Origin: Pelodera strongyloides
Lineage: Eukaryota; Nematoda; Chromadorea; Rhabditida; Rhabditidae
DNA: 64,000 nucleotides
Direction: 5' to 3'
NCBI GenBank assembly: GCA_036852015.1
Contig: JAANDG010000052.1
Location: 124,001 to 188,000 of the forward strand
Shown here piece after piece: positions 14,101 through 27,000 of this stretch. The notes under the pieces were generated by a model. It saw only the letters and a program-made list of their open reading frames with translations, was not told where the DNA came from and did no database searches. A program made the translations under genes and the position numbers. Position 1 is the stretch's first letter, and the number at the start of each line of letters is the position of its first letter.

Positions 14101-14775
14101 TTCGCCTCTAGCGTGTGGTTTTACTACGGAGAAATACCATAATCCGCGCTAAACGCGGCCGAAAATTCTGTAAAACGCATTCAAACAAGAAATACAAAAA
14201 TCACTATCTTTTTATCATAAATACATTAAAACATTTTAAATAACTTGAAAAGTAAATTTAAAAAAAGGTTAAAACACCTAGACCTAGTGATTGGACACAA
14301 CACAGACAAAACTTCATTATTGTAATTTTAAAAAAATGCAAGAAAAATACAGGTGAACGATAGGTATAAATAAATAATAACCGTTGTCCCCTTTCAAGTA
14401 AAATAATAAATAATAAATTATAAATTATAAACAACATAATAATTCAAAAAAATCTCACCGGTCTCTTTCCGCTTTATGTAATTTTTTCTTTAATTGGTCA
14501 ACTTCATCGGTCCTGTTCTTCAGCTCTTTCTAAATAAAAAGCGTTTATAAATGCATTAATTTTTTATTAATTTTTGTAATCTCTAAACTTCTAAATTTCA
14601 AGCTGTCATCAAATATACGGTATCGATATATAGCTTCGATTTTTCACTTAACTTTTTGTTTTAATCTTAACAATAATTTATTTAAATATTAAAAATAATA
14701 TAATATCTATAACGTACATAAAAAAATGAAATATGTATTTATTATTGTATACTTTTTAATATTTAATTTAATATT

Positions 14776-14842
<67 letters not shown>

Positions 14843-17800
14843 TTTTATTAACAAACATGAAGTTTAACTGAAAAATACTTTTCATAGCGAAAATGATTCA
14901 ACATCGCGAAAGTAAAAGATTTATAGGAATCATAGGTAGAATATGTAACAGGAGTACATACAAAAAAAAACAGTCTTTGAAAGCGGCAAATTTGTTAAAT
15001 TTGTAGATTAAAAAATTTCTTAAAAATTAACCTGAAGACTTTTATTTTGAAAAAATAAGAAGTAAAAGTAAAATTAAAAATTAAAATTTTTTACTAAAGC
15101 AAAAATGGAAATTTTGGAACGAAAATTGCCCATAACATTTCCAGCTCGCTGAATAACAGAATTTCAAAAGAGAATAAATGACAAACGAAAAAAGAAAAGA
15201 AAAAGTTAAATAAAAGAAGCGGAATATAGAGAAGAATTCTTTGAAATAAACTTGACCAATGAGCCAAGAGTTTGTTTGAAAGCGATAAGATGCAGAAAAG
15301 GTTAATTATTTGCGATTTTTAATAACAATGATACCCGATGAAAAAGACAAATCAGACTCTGAAGAAGTTCGTTCAACTTAGTTAAAATTGTTATTAGTTT
15401 TATTGATTTTTTTTTGGGAAGAACAGGATTTAAATTCCTGTTTCCTTTTTTATGTGTGTTTTTTTTTCTGGTCAAAAGGTTGAATAGTTCTACAGAAAAA
15501 TGAGCGTGTGAGAAAAGTTTCGTGCTTAATTAATAAACATTTTTTGCCAAAATGGAAAGAACATCCTCATCAGATCATACTACCAAAAACTATTTTTAAA
15601 AAATACTCCTATTCCAAGACACCCAGGCTTTACAAGCAGACATCATTCCAAACTAGAAGGTAAGAGGTAAGGTACTAATGCACTGTAAATGAACAACGCA
15701 ACCAGGCTCCAGTTGTCATGCTAATAAATTAGACTAGAATCAATAATTTAAAAAAAAAATCAATATTCTAACAAAAATCGATAATCTCAAAATCTGAGTC
15801 ACTTCAGAAGAGTCACTTCTCCGTAAGGAATGCATTTATTTCTGAAGAAAAGGCCTCCGTCCCACAGAAACGCAAATATTCCCACAGAGGAAAAGACGTA
15901 AGAGGATCGGACAGATTACAAAGGGAAACGTCAGAGAATGGGTTTTTTAATAGTTTTTATTTAGGTAAATTTGTATTATATATTAAAATATATTAAAAAT
16001 ATGGTGCTAATGCCAACAGAAGTGTGTTTCTTTAAATGTGGATTTTGTTGATATAGAGCGATAGTAGCTTTGTAGCTGAAGCGAATAAAAAGAAATATAT
16101 CGGAATTAAACAAAATTGGAGAAGTATAACATCAAGGTGAAAGTCAAGGCGCAACCATGTTCAAAAACAATACCAAATAAAATTGATGTCTTTATGTCAA
16201 ATGTAGAATAAGTCAACTCATTTATTTCAGAATAAATCTGCGTATTTATCGTCTTCGGTTATCATTATGACTTACACAGTAGTAAATACACACTAACTAT
16301 TTATAAATGCAAATAATTATTTAAAGAGGCAAACGATGAAAATTTTGGTGAAATGTCTCTCCAAAAAAATTTCATAATGTTAGTTTTAGGCAAAACTGAA
16401 ACTACATGTTTAACATATTTGACTATGACTGCATTTTCGAGGCCTAACAACAACTTTGCATTTATAATCTACATCGAGTCGGGGTGATTTTGTACAAATA
16501 TTGACCAAAAAAAGGTGAGGAAACAAGAAATAGTGTGTGTTCCATCCAAAGATATACATTGAGATTGAAGTTTTCACTCTGAGGTTCGGCCGAGAGGCTT
16601 ATGAGTGAGTAGGATCGATTGCGAGACTTTGACGATTAGAGAGGAGGGGGGGAGAGAGAAGGAGAGAGAGAGAGAGGGAGAGAGAGGGAAAGAGAGATAG
16701 AGACTACCCTCAGGACTAGAACCAAAGCAGGCCTTCGGGGGGTCAGACCTGCACAAAAGGACTCTATCCGGACTGAAGTACGCACAAACACAACCCTCCA
16801 ACTATGTACAACTGTGCGCGAAAACACGCTAAACAGCGCAGAGCAAGCCCTTAATTGCCTCATTAGATGGGATAATTAGGTAATGAGCTTGTTAGCACAT
16901 GATTACTGTAGATAGTAAGTGCAACATGTATTTCTTCTATAGCGCTGATGGAGAGGGAATATTAAAGGGAAACTTGTAAAGGCACATAATTATTTAAAAA
17001 AGGAATATTCATACAAGTAAAACGATATTTTCGGAAAAGAGGAATTCGTTTTGACTCTATGCCACAACCAACTTTCTTTCACAACCATCAAACGTTTGTA
17101 AATAAATGGTAAAGTGCGTAGAACCAGTTTGTCACAGTGTAAATTGTAAATCAATGGCGTGTAGGACAAAAATAGACAATATATACTCAAAACGTGATCA
17201 ACATAAAAGGGTCGGAAAATCAGCTGTTTTGTGTAGATCCCACAAACTTTCTGTTTTACTTACTAGATAAATGTTTTCCCAGCCTGATATAACTGCATAG
17301 TTTTTTAACTACCATATAAAAGCAAGAAAATCACGAAAGTTCAAGTTGTAAATTTTTCATACTATCTTATTACATAAAGTAGGGAGCTTTGTTTGTTTGT
17401 GCGTTTGTTTGATTGTACGTTTGGATGATGTGCGTTACGCTCAGGAAGTAGGATTGGTTCAGTAGTTCATGTTCCCATGCACTGAGCCGCTCAAAGTACT
17501 AGGTGTAAACTACAAAGAACATGCAAATCTAGAGAAACAAAATAAGCGAGGATTGTAGCATATGCTCCTTGCCCTAATTTTTTTGACTGATTTTTAATCT
17601 ACGTTTCACGTATGCATAAAATAAAGTAAATTTACTAGAAAGTCGCCTCGGGCGACGTAGCCGGCTGGTGGCTACTATGTACTTTTAATTGTGAGCTCCT
17701 ATTTTTACATAGTGCGTTCAGCCGCATAATCTGCTCATTCCACAGTCAAATGACTTTTCGTGAGCTGATCGTTTAAAATAATAAAAAATCTAAAATAAAG

Positions 17801-18034
17801 AAACCACATGTTGGGAACACTTGTGTGCCATTGGATCCGGAGCACTGAATCTTGATAAAAATGGAAATAAAGAATTTTTGCCGATAAGAAAACAATTCTG
17901 TCATTTTACGTGGAAAAAAAATGCTGATTGGATGAAATAAATATTTCGTGTTTACTGAGAAATGTTGTTTATTGATTGTGAGTGTTTACTGTCATAAACT
18001 TTATAAATTATAAACTTTGGCCCCTTGGCGGAAT

Positions 18035-18082
<48 letters not shown>

Positions 18083-21000
18083 AGGAGAGAGAGATGCAGA
18101 CAGCTATGGAGCAGAGATAAGTGGAGATATGGAGGACTTAGGTAATTCGAAAAATCAATAAATCAATAAATCCTTAATAGAGCAAAAATCGATAATCTCT
18201 AGAAAACAGTGATAACGCGGGGACCGTGTTACGCAAGTGTTCAAAGTGTGTCTCGCAGAGAGGAGAAGAAAGCAAACAAAAGATATCAGAATTGACTGCG
18301 CTACAAGACTTTACAAAAGCAAAATAGAATATTTTGACCAGTCAACGTTTAAAGCGAAATACCGGACGTTTTTTGAAACGCATCGAGTACTACAACATCC
18401 TTATGCAACATATGCAAATGAACGTAAATTAGAAGAGCTGAACTCGAGCAAATTAGCATAAATACATAAGAATTCAGTTGTCCGCGATGCGTTTCAAAAA
18501 CTGATCGGTATTTCGCTTTAACGCATAACATATCATTTCAAATGATCTAACAATAAAGTGTCGATTGGAACAAGGAGAAAAGGAGCGGCAATTTTGAGCG
18601 GCAAACCGGGTATGTGTGCGAAAATAGAGCCACTGGTGTGCGACAAAAACCGATCCAAAAAGAATGGCTCTGCTCCCCATTCTTCCAAAATTATCATATT
18701 TTTGAGAAAAATAAAATATTTCAAGGAAGGTATTAAATTACTGTAATCTCTTTATGAAAATAAATGGAATTAATTTTATTACTACTATTATTTGATAATG
18801 TATGCAAATTCTCAAAATTGTGTCCAAGCTACCAGGCAGATGTTTACTTTGTTTATGTCTGTGTCCTAGATAATTGTCTTTGGTCGCTGGGGCCTAAGTG
18901 CGTAGTTACCAGTTAGGTCACTGGGGCGTAAGGGTAATAGGCAGAAATGAACTACGTACGAAAGAACTGCATTAAATTACCAGATACTATTTCCGTTTAC
19001 TACAGATTGCGATAGATAAAATCAATCGACGAACCCAAAGGAGAGCATCACAGTGAATGTTTAATCCCCGAATTGTGTATTGAAATTTGATATTCGTTGG
19101 TGACTGACGGCGACAAAATGTGCAAACGATGTAACAATTTATATCTACCTAATGCAGACCGGTTTTTGAAACACATCGAGTAGACCAGCATTCTTATACA
19201 GCTTATGCAAATATATATAAGTTAGAATAAAAAATCGAGCCAAATTCGAGCAAATTAGCATAAATACGTAAGAATGCAGTTGTCCACGTTGCGTTTCAAA
19301 AGCCGACAGGTATTTCGCTTTAAACTACACGATATTAGGCTAAAGTATAAATCCAAAATTAATTTTTAACTTCTAACTTTTAACTTTATTGAAAAAGTGG
19401 AAATTTTCCTGAGTGAATTTTCACTACACAAAAGCTACCGTAGCAAATAAAAATAAGGAAATAGGCGGGAAATCAAATTTTGAGGTAAAATGTTGGGGGA
19501 AGTGTTGTTAGGTTTGGTACTCGTAGCCGGGCGACCATGCCGGATGGTGAGAGGACAAACACGGTAGAGAGACAGTGTGTCGACATCGGAGGACCAGACA
19601 CGCTAGGGAACTAGAGATTAGAAGCTTGCGTTGTCGTCGGGGAGGTGGCAGAGATTGCCTGAGTGGTCTTGAACGTGTAGCCAACCACAAACAAGGTGGT
19701 CGGCTGGTAAGGAAGATAAGATATAACACTGTTATGCTTATGAGATGGAAGATGGGCTTCAACGGTAACAGCGACGGTTACATTTATATTGGTTACGTTG
19801 GTACAGATTGATGCGGTATTGGCAACTCTTGAGTGATTTACTTCTACATGGGTGGGTCCCTTTGGAGAAGTATGTATTTAGTTGTGTTTATCATATATCT
19901 GTTCAAAATGACGGCATCCCTCCAGCAGCACGCCAACAAACAACAATACGTATTCGTCGATGATGCTTCTTCAATGAGTATAACAAACAGTAAGCACTAA
20001 AATATTAGCGGATTTGGAAACGCTGAACACAAACAATGTTTCATTTCCCATTTCCCGTAAAGAACTTTTAGTTCCACAAGGGGTTCAGCAAAAATTTAAC
20101 TATTTAACAAATCGGTTTTGGCTTAAATCAGATATAGTATCCTTATGTAGGGCTTATATAGTGGTACTCGATTTGCACTTGGCTCAGATAATATACATCG
20201 AATGTTGTGATATGCATGGCGTCATACTTGCTTACAAATTGAATACATCAGTGTATCACCTAACACTGCTCTGAGGCCATATCCACCACTCAAATCCCCA
20301 GGGGCAATTCCCCGCCTTTTTCTCTCCGTGTCTCACATTAGAATGCTATTTTCTGTCACCAGGGAATGTTTCCCCGAGGTAATCAGAGTGGTGAATATGG
20401 CCTATGGTGTATTAAAAACTAAGTTCCAGATTTACGCCCGAACGGCGTTTGCGTAATGCAAGTCGGACATTCTAACTAGAGAAGTGCCGCTTTCCTTTAT
20501 TTATTTACTTGTTTATTGTTAGGTTAATCTAAAATTGCAACCTTACCATCAATGCCAATAGCGATAGAATTGTTTTCAATAGTAAATTGCGGAAGGACGT
20601 CATTTAGGCTGAAGAAGTGACCAACAAAACAAGGTAGTCCATTCTTCCGCTTTTCAAGTTAGAAAACTAGAAAACGTGGTCCGCAAATCAACACAAACCT
20701 CTCAAGATACACGCCTTCGAACACTGCACTCTCCAAAATATATGGACCGTTTTGGTTGTAGACTCTAGAGACAATAGATTCTAGCGTACCGCGTGTAGAC
20801 AGAAAGTACAGTCTCAGCAGGATGAGGGAGTGATAGTTTATTTATTATTTACTTATTTACTATTTATTACCCCACAAAAGGTGTGCATCCGAGGACATAA
20901 AAAAAAAGAACATATAAACGCAAACAGATAACCATATGATTAGCATTGACATTGAGAGGTGACATTCTGGGTCCATTTTCCGCTTCGGTTAAAGATTAAA

Positions 21001-24000
21001 GTCAAAGTTAAATTAAAGTTAAAGCCGTATGATTGTCGGTGTTGGAACGTATGCCGGACGCAGTATGCCGAAGTTGTGTATGCAAATTACTGCGCTCATA
21101 CTGCGTGAGTTTTTAGTTTGCTTATAACTTATATTAATAGTTTGCTTATAACTTATATATATTAATTACAACATATGGAAATGCAGTTGTCCAAATACGT
21201 TTCAAAGACAAGCCGTTATATCTCTCTGCACTTTTTATAATTTCCATATCAGTTCAAGGTTTTATTGAAGTTTTACCACGATCTTTAGAATATCCGTAGT
21301 ATTTTGCTTATTGATATGAATATTGCGTGCCGACCTATCGTGCTTCGTGGCACTAAGATATCCCTACTTAGGAATTCACTTGCGTATAAACACAGAACTT
21401 GGAAGCTGGGCCATATAGCGCAAACCCAACAGCTTATATTTTTTTTCATAATTTACGCGAGTGTGTTTCTGCAAGTAACTACTCTTCTACAGGTTAAAGC
21501 GACATAGCGGGGGGTTTTTGAAAAGTGTGTGTTGAGTAACTGCATTACTCTGCATCATATACAAATGAGTAAGATTAGAATAAAAAATCGACCCCAACTG
21601 GACAACCACTTTGCATAAATACGTAAGAATGCACAAAAACCGGCCGTTAGTTCGCTTTAAAAAATTAAAATTATTGAAACTAGAAGCTTGCATCTAAATA
21701 ATGCTTTTTCTGTCGGTTACCCACCCAGTTTGAATATATATCCTTACATATGTTTGTATTGAGCGACAAAACTGTACGTTGCATATATTTTTCTCATGAA
21801 TTTTATGTGAGCGTAATAAATTATTATTATTAAAGTTGCCCTTTATCACCGCCTGTGTTCTTTCTAATAAGATATATATGTGTCGCACTATTCACTATTT
21901 TTTCGAGTTTCTTTCAAAACCAATATAATATCCTACTAAATCCTAACTTGTTTACGTCTTGCGATTTTAATACTAATTCACCAAATAAAAGTAATATTTC
22001 CGGTGTTAGACTGGCATAGAGCGAGAGGAATTTTCTGATTCTATTGATGATATATAGGCATTAGAGCAGTGGGAGGAAAAGAACATAAATGGACACATCG
22101 ATGGTGCAAGAGCCCAGACTGACAAAGGTACGTAGAGTTAATATCAGAGTACTGATGCAAATGCTATAGCCACAGCCACCTACACCTTGTCGACTGGCTT
22201 ATTTTTTTCCTTTATTGATTAAACTTAATCAACTAATTATCGACAACATTTTGAATAATGGCCGTTGAAAATCAGGTAGGAATGGAAAGCATTAATCATT
22301 TAGAAATGTTATGGTGGTTAAAAAAAAGGTTAAAGCGAAATGCTAGCCCCATTGGAAAATTTGCATACGATAAGCAAATCCTATGTATCCTATGCTAATT
22401 TTGTACGATCGTCCACGGCAATCGTACAAAATTAGCATAGGATACATAGGATTTGCTTATCATATGCAAATTTTCCAAAGAGGCTAGCATTTCGCTTTAA
22501 GGTTGGACGGTTAGACCCGTCTTCGCAAGAGATAGCAACCTCAAGTTTTTTTTTGCCTGAATTGAGTCAATGGAGAAATTTATTGTAAGCTCCCCAGTTC
22601 TCATCGAGTTTGAATTTTGAACTCCCGCGTTTTTGAGGACTCATACAGTTCATAATTCACACACGTGCATGTATAACGTGATAAATATTTAATTGTTCTA
22701 ATTGTAAGACAAATTCAGCTCGTTCACGAAACCCTCATCAATGTGATGGAAAACGCGGCGAATTCGTTTGATTCCGAAGTGATCACAATCCGCGAAAATA
22801 AGAAAGAAAATGGAAATTCGGATAGTAATAAAGGGGACACTGATCTGGAGGAAGAGGAACAACTGGTATAATAAAACATCATTATAAATTAATCAATTAT
22901 TATTCACACAAGTTCACACATTCACACATTCTAATGAGTTTCATGCTACTTTCATTTACCAAAGGTTTTCTTCGATGCCGTAAGAAAAAGACATAACTGA
23001 TAACATTTCGAAGCAACGGCTAAACTTCCTTTAAAGGGTCAGGCCCATTTCAAATAACCCCTACTTTTGATGATTCCATCTGATTCTCCATGTCAAATAT
23101 AGTAGGATACGATATTTTTCTAATTTTCAAGCGCAAAATTCACGCAGTATTCAGTAATTTACCATTGCCAGTCATACCCAACTATTTATCGCAGTTGTCA
23201 CGCCCTTTCGCGCTAATTGGGCAATATGCTCTATTGGGCGTGGCTGCGATATTGGCCACTCAGCGCGAAGGGGCGTGCCAACTGCGATAAATAGTTGGGT
23301 ATGACTGCCCACGGTAAATTGCCGAATAGTGTGTGAATTTTGCGCTTGAAAATTAGAAAAATATTGCATCCTACTATACTTGACATTTAGAACCAGATGG
23401 AATGAGCAAAAATAGGGGTCATTTGAAATGGGCCTGACCCTTTAAAGCGAAATACCGGCCAGTTTTTGAAACGCATCATGGACAACTGAATTCTTATCAT
23501 TCTTATGAACTTATGCAAAGTTGCTAGAATTTAGCTCGATTTTTTATTCTAATTTATGTTCATTTGCATAAGCTGCGTGAGAATACTGGTGTACCCGTGT
23601 TTTAAAGAACGGCCGGTACTTCCCTTTAAATCTACAAATTCAGAGTTTTGTGCACAATACCGATCTCTCTGTGCCCGACATTGAAGATGATTCGGAGAGT
23701 GATTTCTCTCTCGGTGGTTCAGATCTTGCCAGAGCTCATTGGATACAATTGCACAAGACGAATAAGCAGGTGGACACTTTATGCAATATACTAATTCCTA
23801 CAGTATGCTAATTTGCATGCTTCACTCTGGAAGTCTGGAAGTACACTATTGGACTCACAAAATGATAGCGATACTGTGACCCACCACTATACTGATTGGG
23901 AAGTTTAGCGACTTTAAATTTTTTGGTTGTAAAGATTTTCCAGTCAAATCTCCTTGACCTTGACAAATGACAAAGGCGCACTTGGAATTTGAGTAATCAA

Positions 24001-27000
24001 TTTCAGAAAATCAATATTTTTAGGGTGCCGTGGTCCAGCACACATTTCTTAACATCTTGAGCAACTATCCGCATCTGAGGCCACAATGGCACTTTGGCCG
24101 GAATATGGAACAGAATAACGAACATTGGGGGAATAGAATGCAACAGGACTTCTACTTCAGGTTTGGAAACTCTGAAGCTTATGTTCTCGCGTGTTCTTGC
24201 TACAAACAGTTTAACCATAAATAGAAAATTAGAAAGAGCAATCAGTTGTATGTTACATATATCGATCGAACCCGCGAAAACAGTGCAACATGGCTGGTGG
24301 GGGAAGCATCACCCAGGGGACACGGTCTCGTCTCGAACATCGTCGAACCAAGAACCGTTGCATGGGTAGCTAACCACTAAGTCAACAGACAAGTTACCTC
24401 TAGTTTTGGCGGATTCAAAATACAAACACTGGATCCTTCAGGCACCATTGTGCCTCGATTCAAGCAGCCATTACAATGATAATGGAACATGACGACGATT
24501 CGGGAATAGGAAGGAAAGTGTTGAACGAATTGGGAGCACATCACTTCTTTTATGATGCGGCTGAACCGCATCTGGAGGTAGGGGATGTTCTCTGCCTATC
24601 GCTCTCTCTCTCTCTTCACTTGTTTCTCTCTCCCTTTCCCTGTTTTTCTCTTCTTGCTCCATTCTTCTTGCTCCATCTTTCCCTCTGTCTGTCTTTTCCT
24701 CTCCATCTCTCTCTGTCCCTCTCCCTCTCCTCTCTCTCCCTCCCTCTCTCTCTCTCTCTGTCTCTCTCTTCTTGTCTTTCTATCTCCGAACTCCTTTCAT
24801 CTCTCTCATTTCGCCTTCCCTATTTCATTCTCTGTCTCGGTGATCGCACCTATGACTCATAATCAATAAATACGAAATATAGGAATACTAATCAATATTA
24901 TAATCCCAGTGTTTCCACTCGTCCTTCATGGAAGCTCTCCGCGTCAAATGTGTCGGAGTCAATAAAATGGACAAAGAGACCGAAGAGGCATGGGATACGG
25001 TAAAAAATACTATTGATTTATTGATTTTTTAAATTCAAGCGAGATCAATCAATATCCCCCCCCCCCCCGCCCGAGGGGAACACTGATATGCATACTTGAT
25101 TCTTGAGGCTCCACGTTCTCTAGGTTAAAGCGAAATGCTAGCCTCTTTGGAAAATTTGCATATGATAAGCAAATCCTATGTATCCTATGCTAATTTTGTA
25201 CGATTGCCGTGGACGATCGTACAAAATTAGCATAGGATACATAGGATTTGCTTATCATATGCAACTTTTCCAAAGGGGCTAGCATTTCGCAAGTTAAAAG
25301 CAACAGCGCTCGGGGAAACTATTACGAATGCCCGCGCTTTCTGTCACGGCTCTTTCTGTCACGTTGTGTTCAAAAAATTTGATTTCTCTGCTATAATTGT
25401 TACAGCTTCTGACGGAGATGAAACTCAAAATCGGTGAGGGAATAGCCATACAGAGGAGCAACTACATGCGAATGGCAATTACACCCTCGGAAATTGAACA
25501 GATCAGAGACGAGTGGGAGAAGGTCTTGTTTTTAATTGCATAATTATTGATCAGAATATTATCGCAATAAATCAGAGGGAACGAAACCTCTATATTCATT
25601 TCAAGGTTTTATATGGGTTTTCGCACCGTGACGCTTGTTTATCGGTGTGCGGGTAATTCTGTCGGACCCTGTATACTTTTGACGGTCAAAGCGAAATACC
25701 GGCCGGTTTTTGAAACGCATCGTGGACATCTTCATTTTATGCAACATATGCAAGTTAGTATAAATTAGCATAAAAACTAGACCCCAATTCGACGCCACTT
25801 AGCATAAATGCATAAAAACGCAGCTGTTCACGATACGTTTCAAAAACCGGCCGGTATTTCGCTTTAAAATAATGTTTTGTTTAGGTAATCGAATTCGGAA
25901 TTGAGGAAGCTGGAGCTATTCTTTGCAATGAAGCTTTTGACGTAAGTTATTCTCGTAGTTTAAAGCGAAATACCGGCCGGTTTTTGAAACGCATCGTGGA
26001 CAACTGAATTCTTACGTATTTATGCTAATTTACTCGAATTTAGCTCGATTTTTTTATTCTAATTTATGGTCATTTGCATAAGCTGTATATAACACTGGTC
26101 TACTCGATATGTTTCAAACCGGCCGGTATCTCGCTTTAAATAAAAAAATTTAAATATGAAAAGCGGGCCTGTCCGACGAAAAGCTGGCGAAGTGCGCGGC
26201 GAGAGATCGACGCACGGAATGGTGGTAAGGCCAGTACACGATTCCCCCTACATTCTTGTATTTGTATATTCTGTTATAAACTTTATTATTTATAATAAAG
26301 GAGTACAAGCGCCTTCTCGAACAGTCCGATTTAAAACTTCCACTTCCAAAACTACACGACGATCTCGATATCTACAGAAGCTTTTGCTCGATGTCATTCT
26401 CGGTAAAGTATTTGAATTTATTTCTGCTTACATTACTTATGCTTATGGTTATTAGATGAGGAAAATTCTTATATCGGTTAAAATAAGGAACGCAGGAGAG
26501 AGATAGAGAGAGAGAGAAGAGAGAGAAAGAGAGAGAGAGTGAGAGCGAGAAAGAGAGAGAAAGAGAGAGAGAGCATATAGAGGGAGTGGATAGAGAGGGA
26601 GTGAATTCAGATTCTAACCAGTACTTGCCAAATACAGAATATAATCTACATTCAGGCTTTCGACTTGACCATCAGCTGCTGGTCTCACAACGCTGGTTTT
26701 CTCGGTTTATCAGAGTTGCTGAAGGACTATGTAGTGACTTGTATGCTACTCGACGTATGCCCCACACTTCTTCGTAAGGCAGTACTACATGGTGAGCAAT
26801 TAGTTTCAACGAAAATACGAGTGAAGTATTAGATACAAGCGTTTTGGGAGTAGTATAAATTATAAATTGTATAAATGCTGACAATGGGATTTTTTTCTGA
26901 GCGGCTGGAATAAGGCCTGCAAATATGAAGAAAAACATAACATACATATGTTGAATAGACACAAAATCCATCGTAGTTAGAAGTATAATAATAAAGAAAA

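Larger units (their letters stand above)
17669..19907. other. Intron sequence with MITEs, no gene seen
   Basis: GA tract at 18039, family A MITEs at 18349 and 19149, otherwise unique AT-rich sequence. Short frames lack splice context. Confidence 0.5.

Noticed and set aside
16574..16863. Overlapping minus-strand frames rich in Ser and Leu
   Set aside because: They are products of a GA tract with no splice context.
24576..24869. Ser/Leu-rich frames after a globin exon
   Set aside because: They come from the CT microsatellite within the globin intron and run past a good donor at 24577.
26656..26777. Alternative frame of globin exon 10 (FRLDHQLLVSQRWFSRF)
   Set aside because: The preceding exon ends in phase 0, which selects the other frame. 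That frame also reaches a strong donor (GTAAGG) in the phase the next exon needs.
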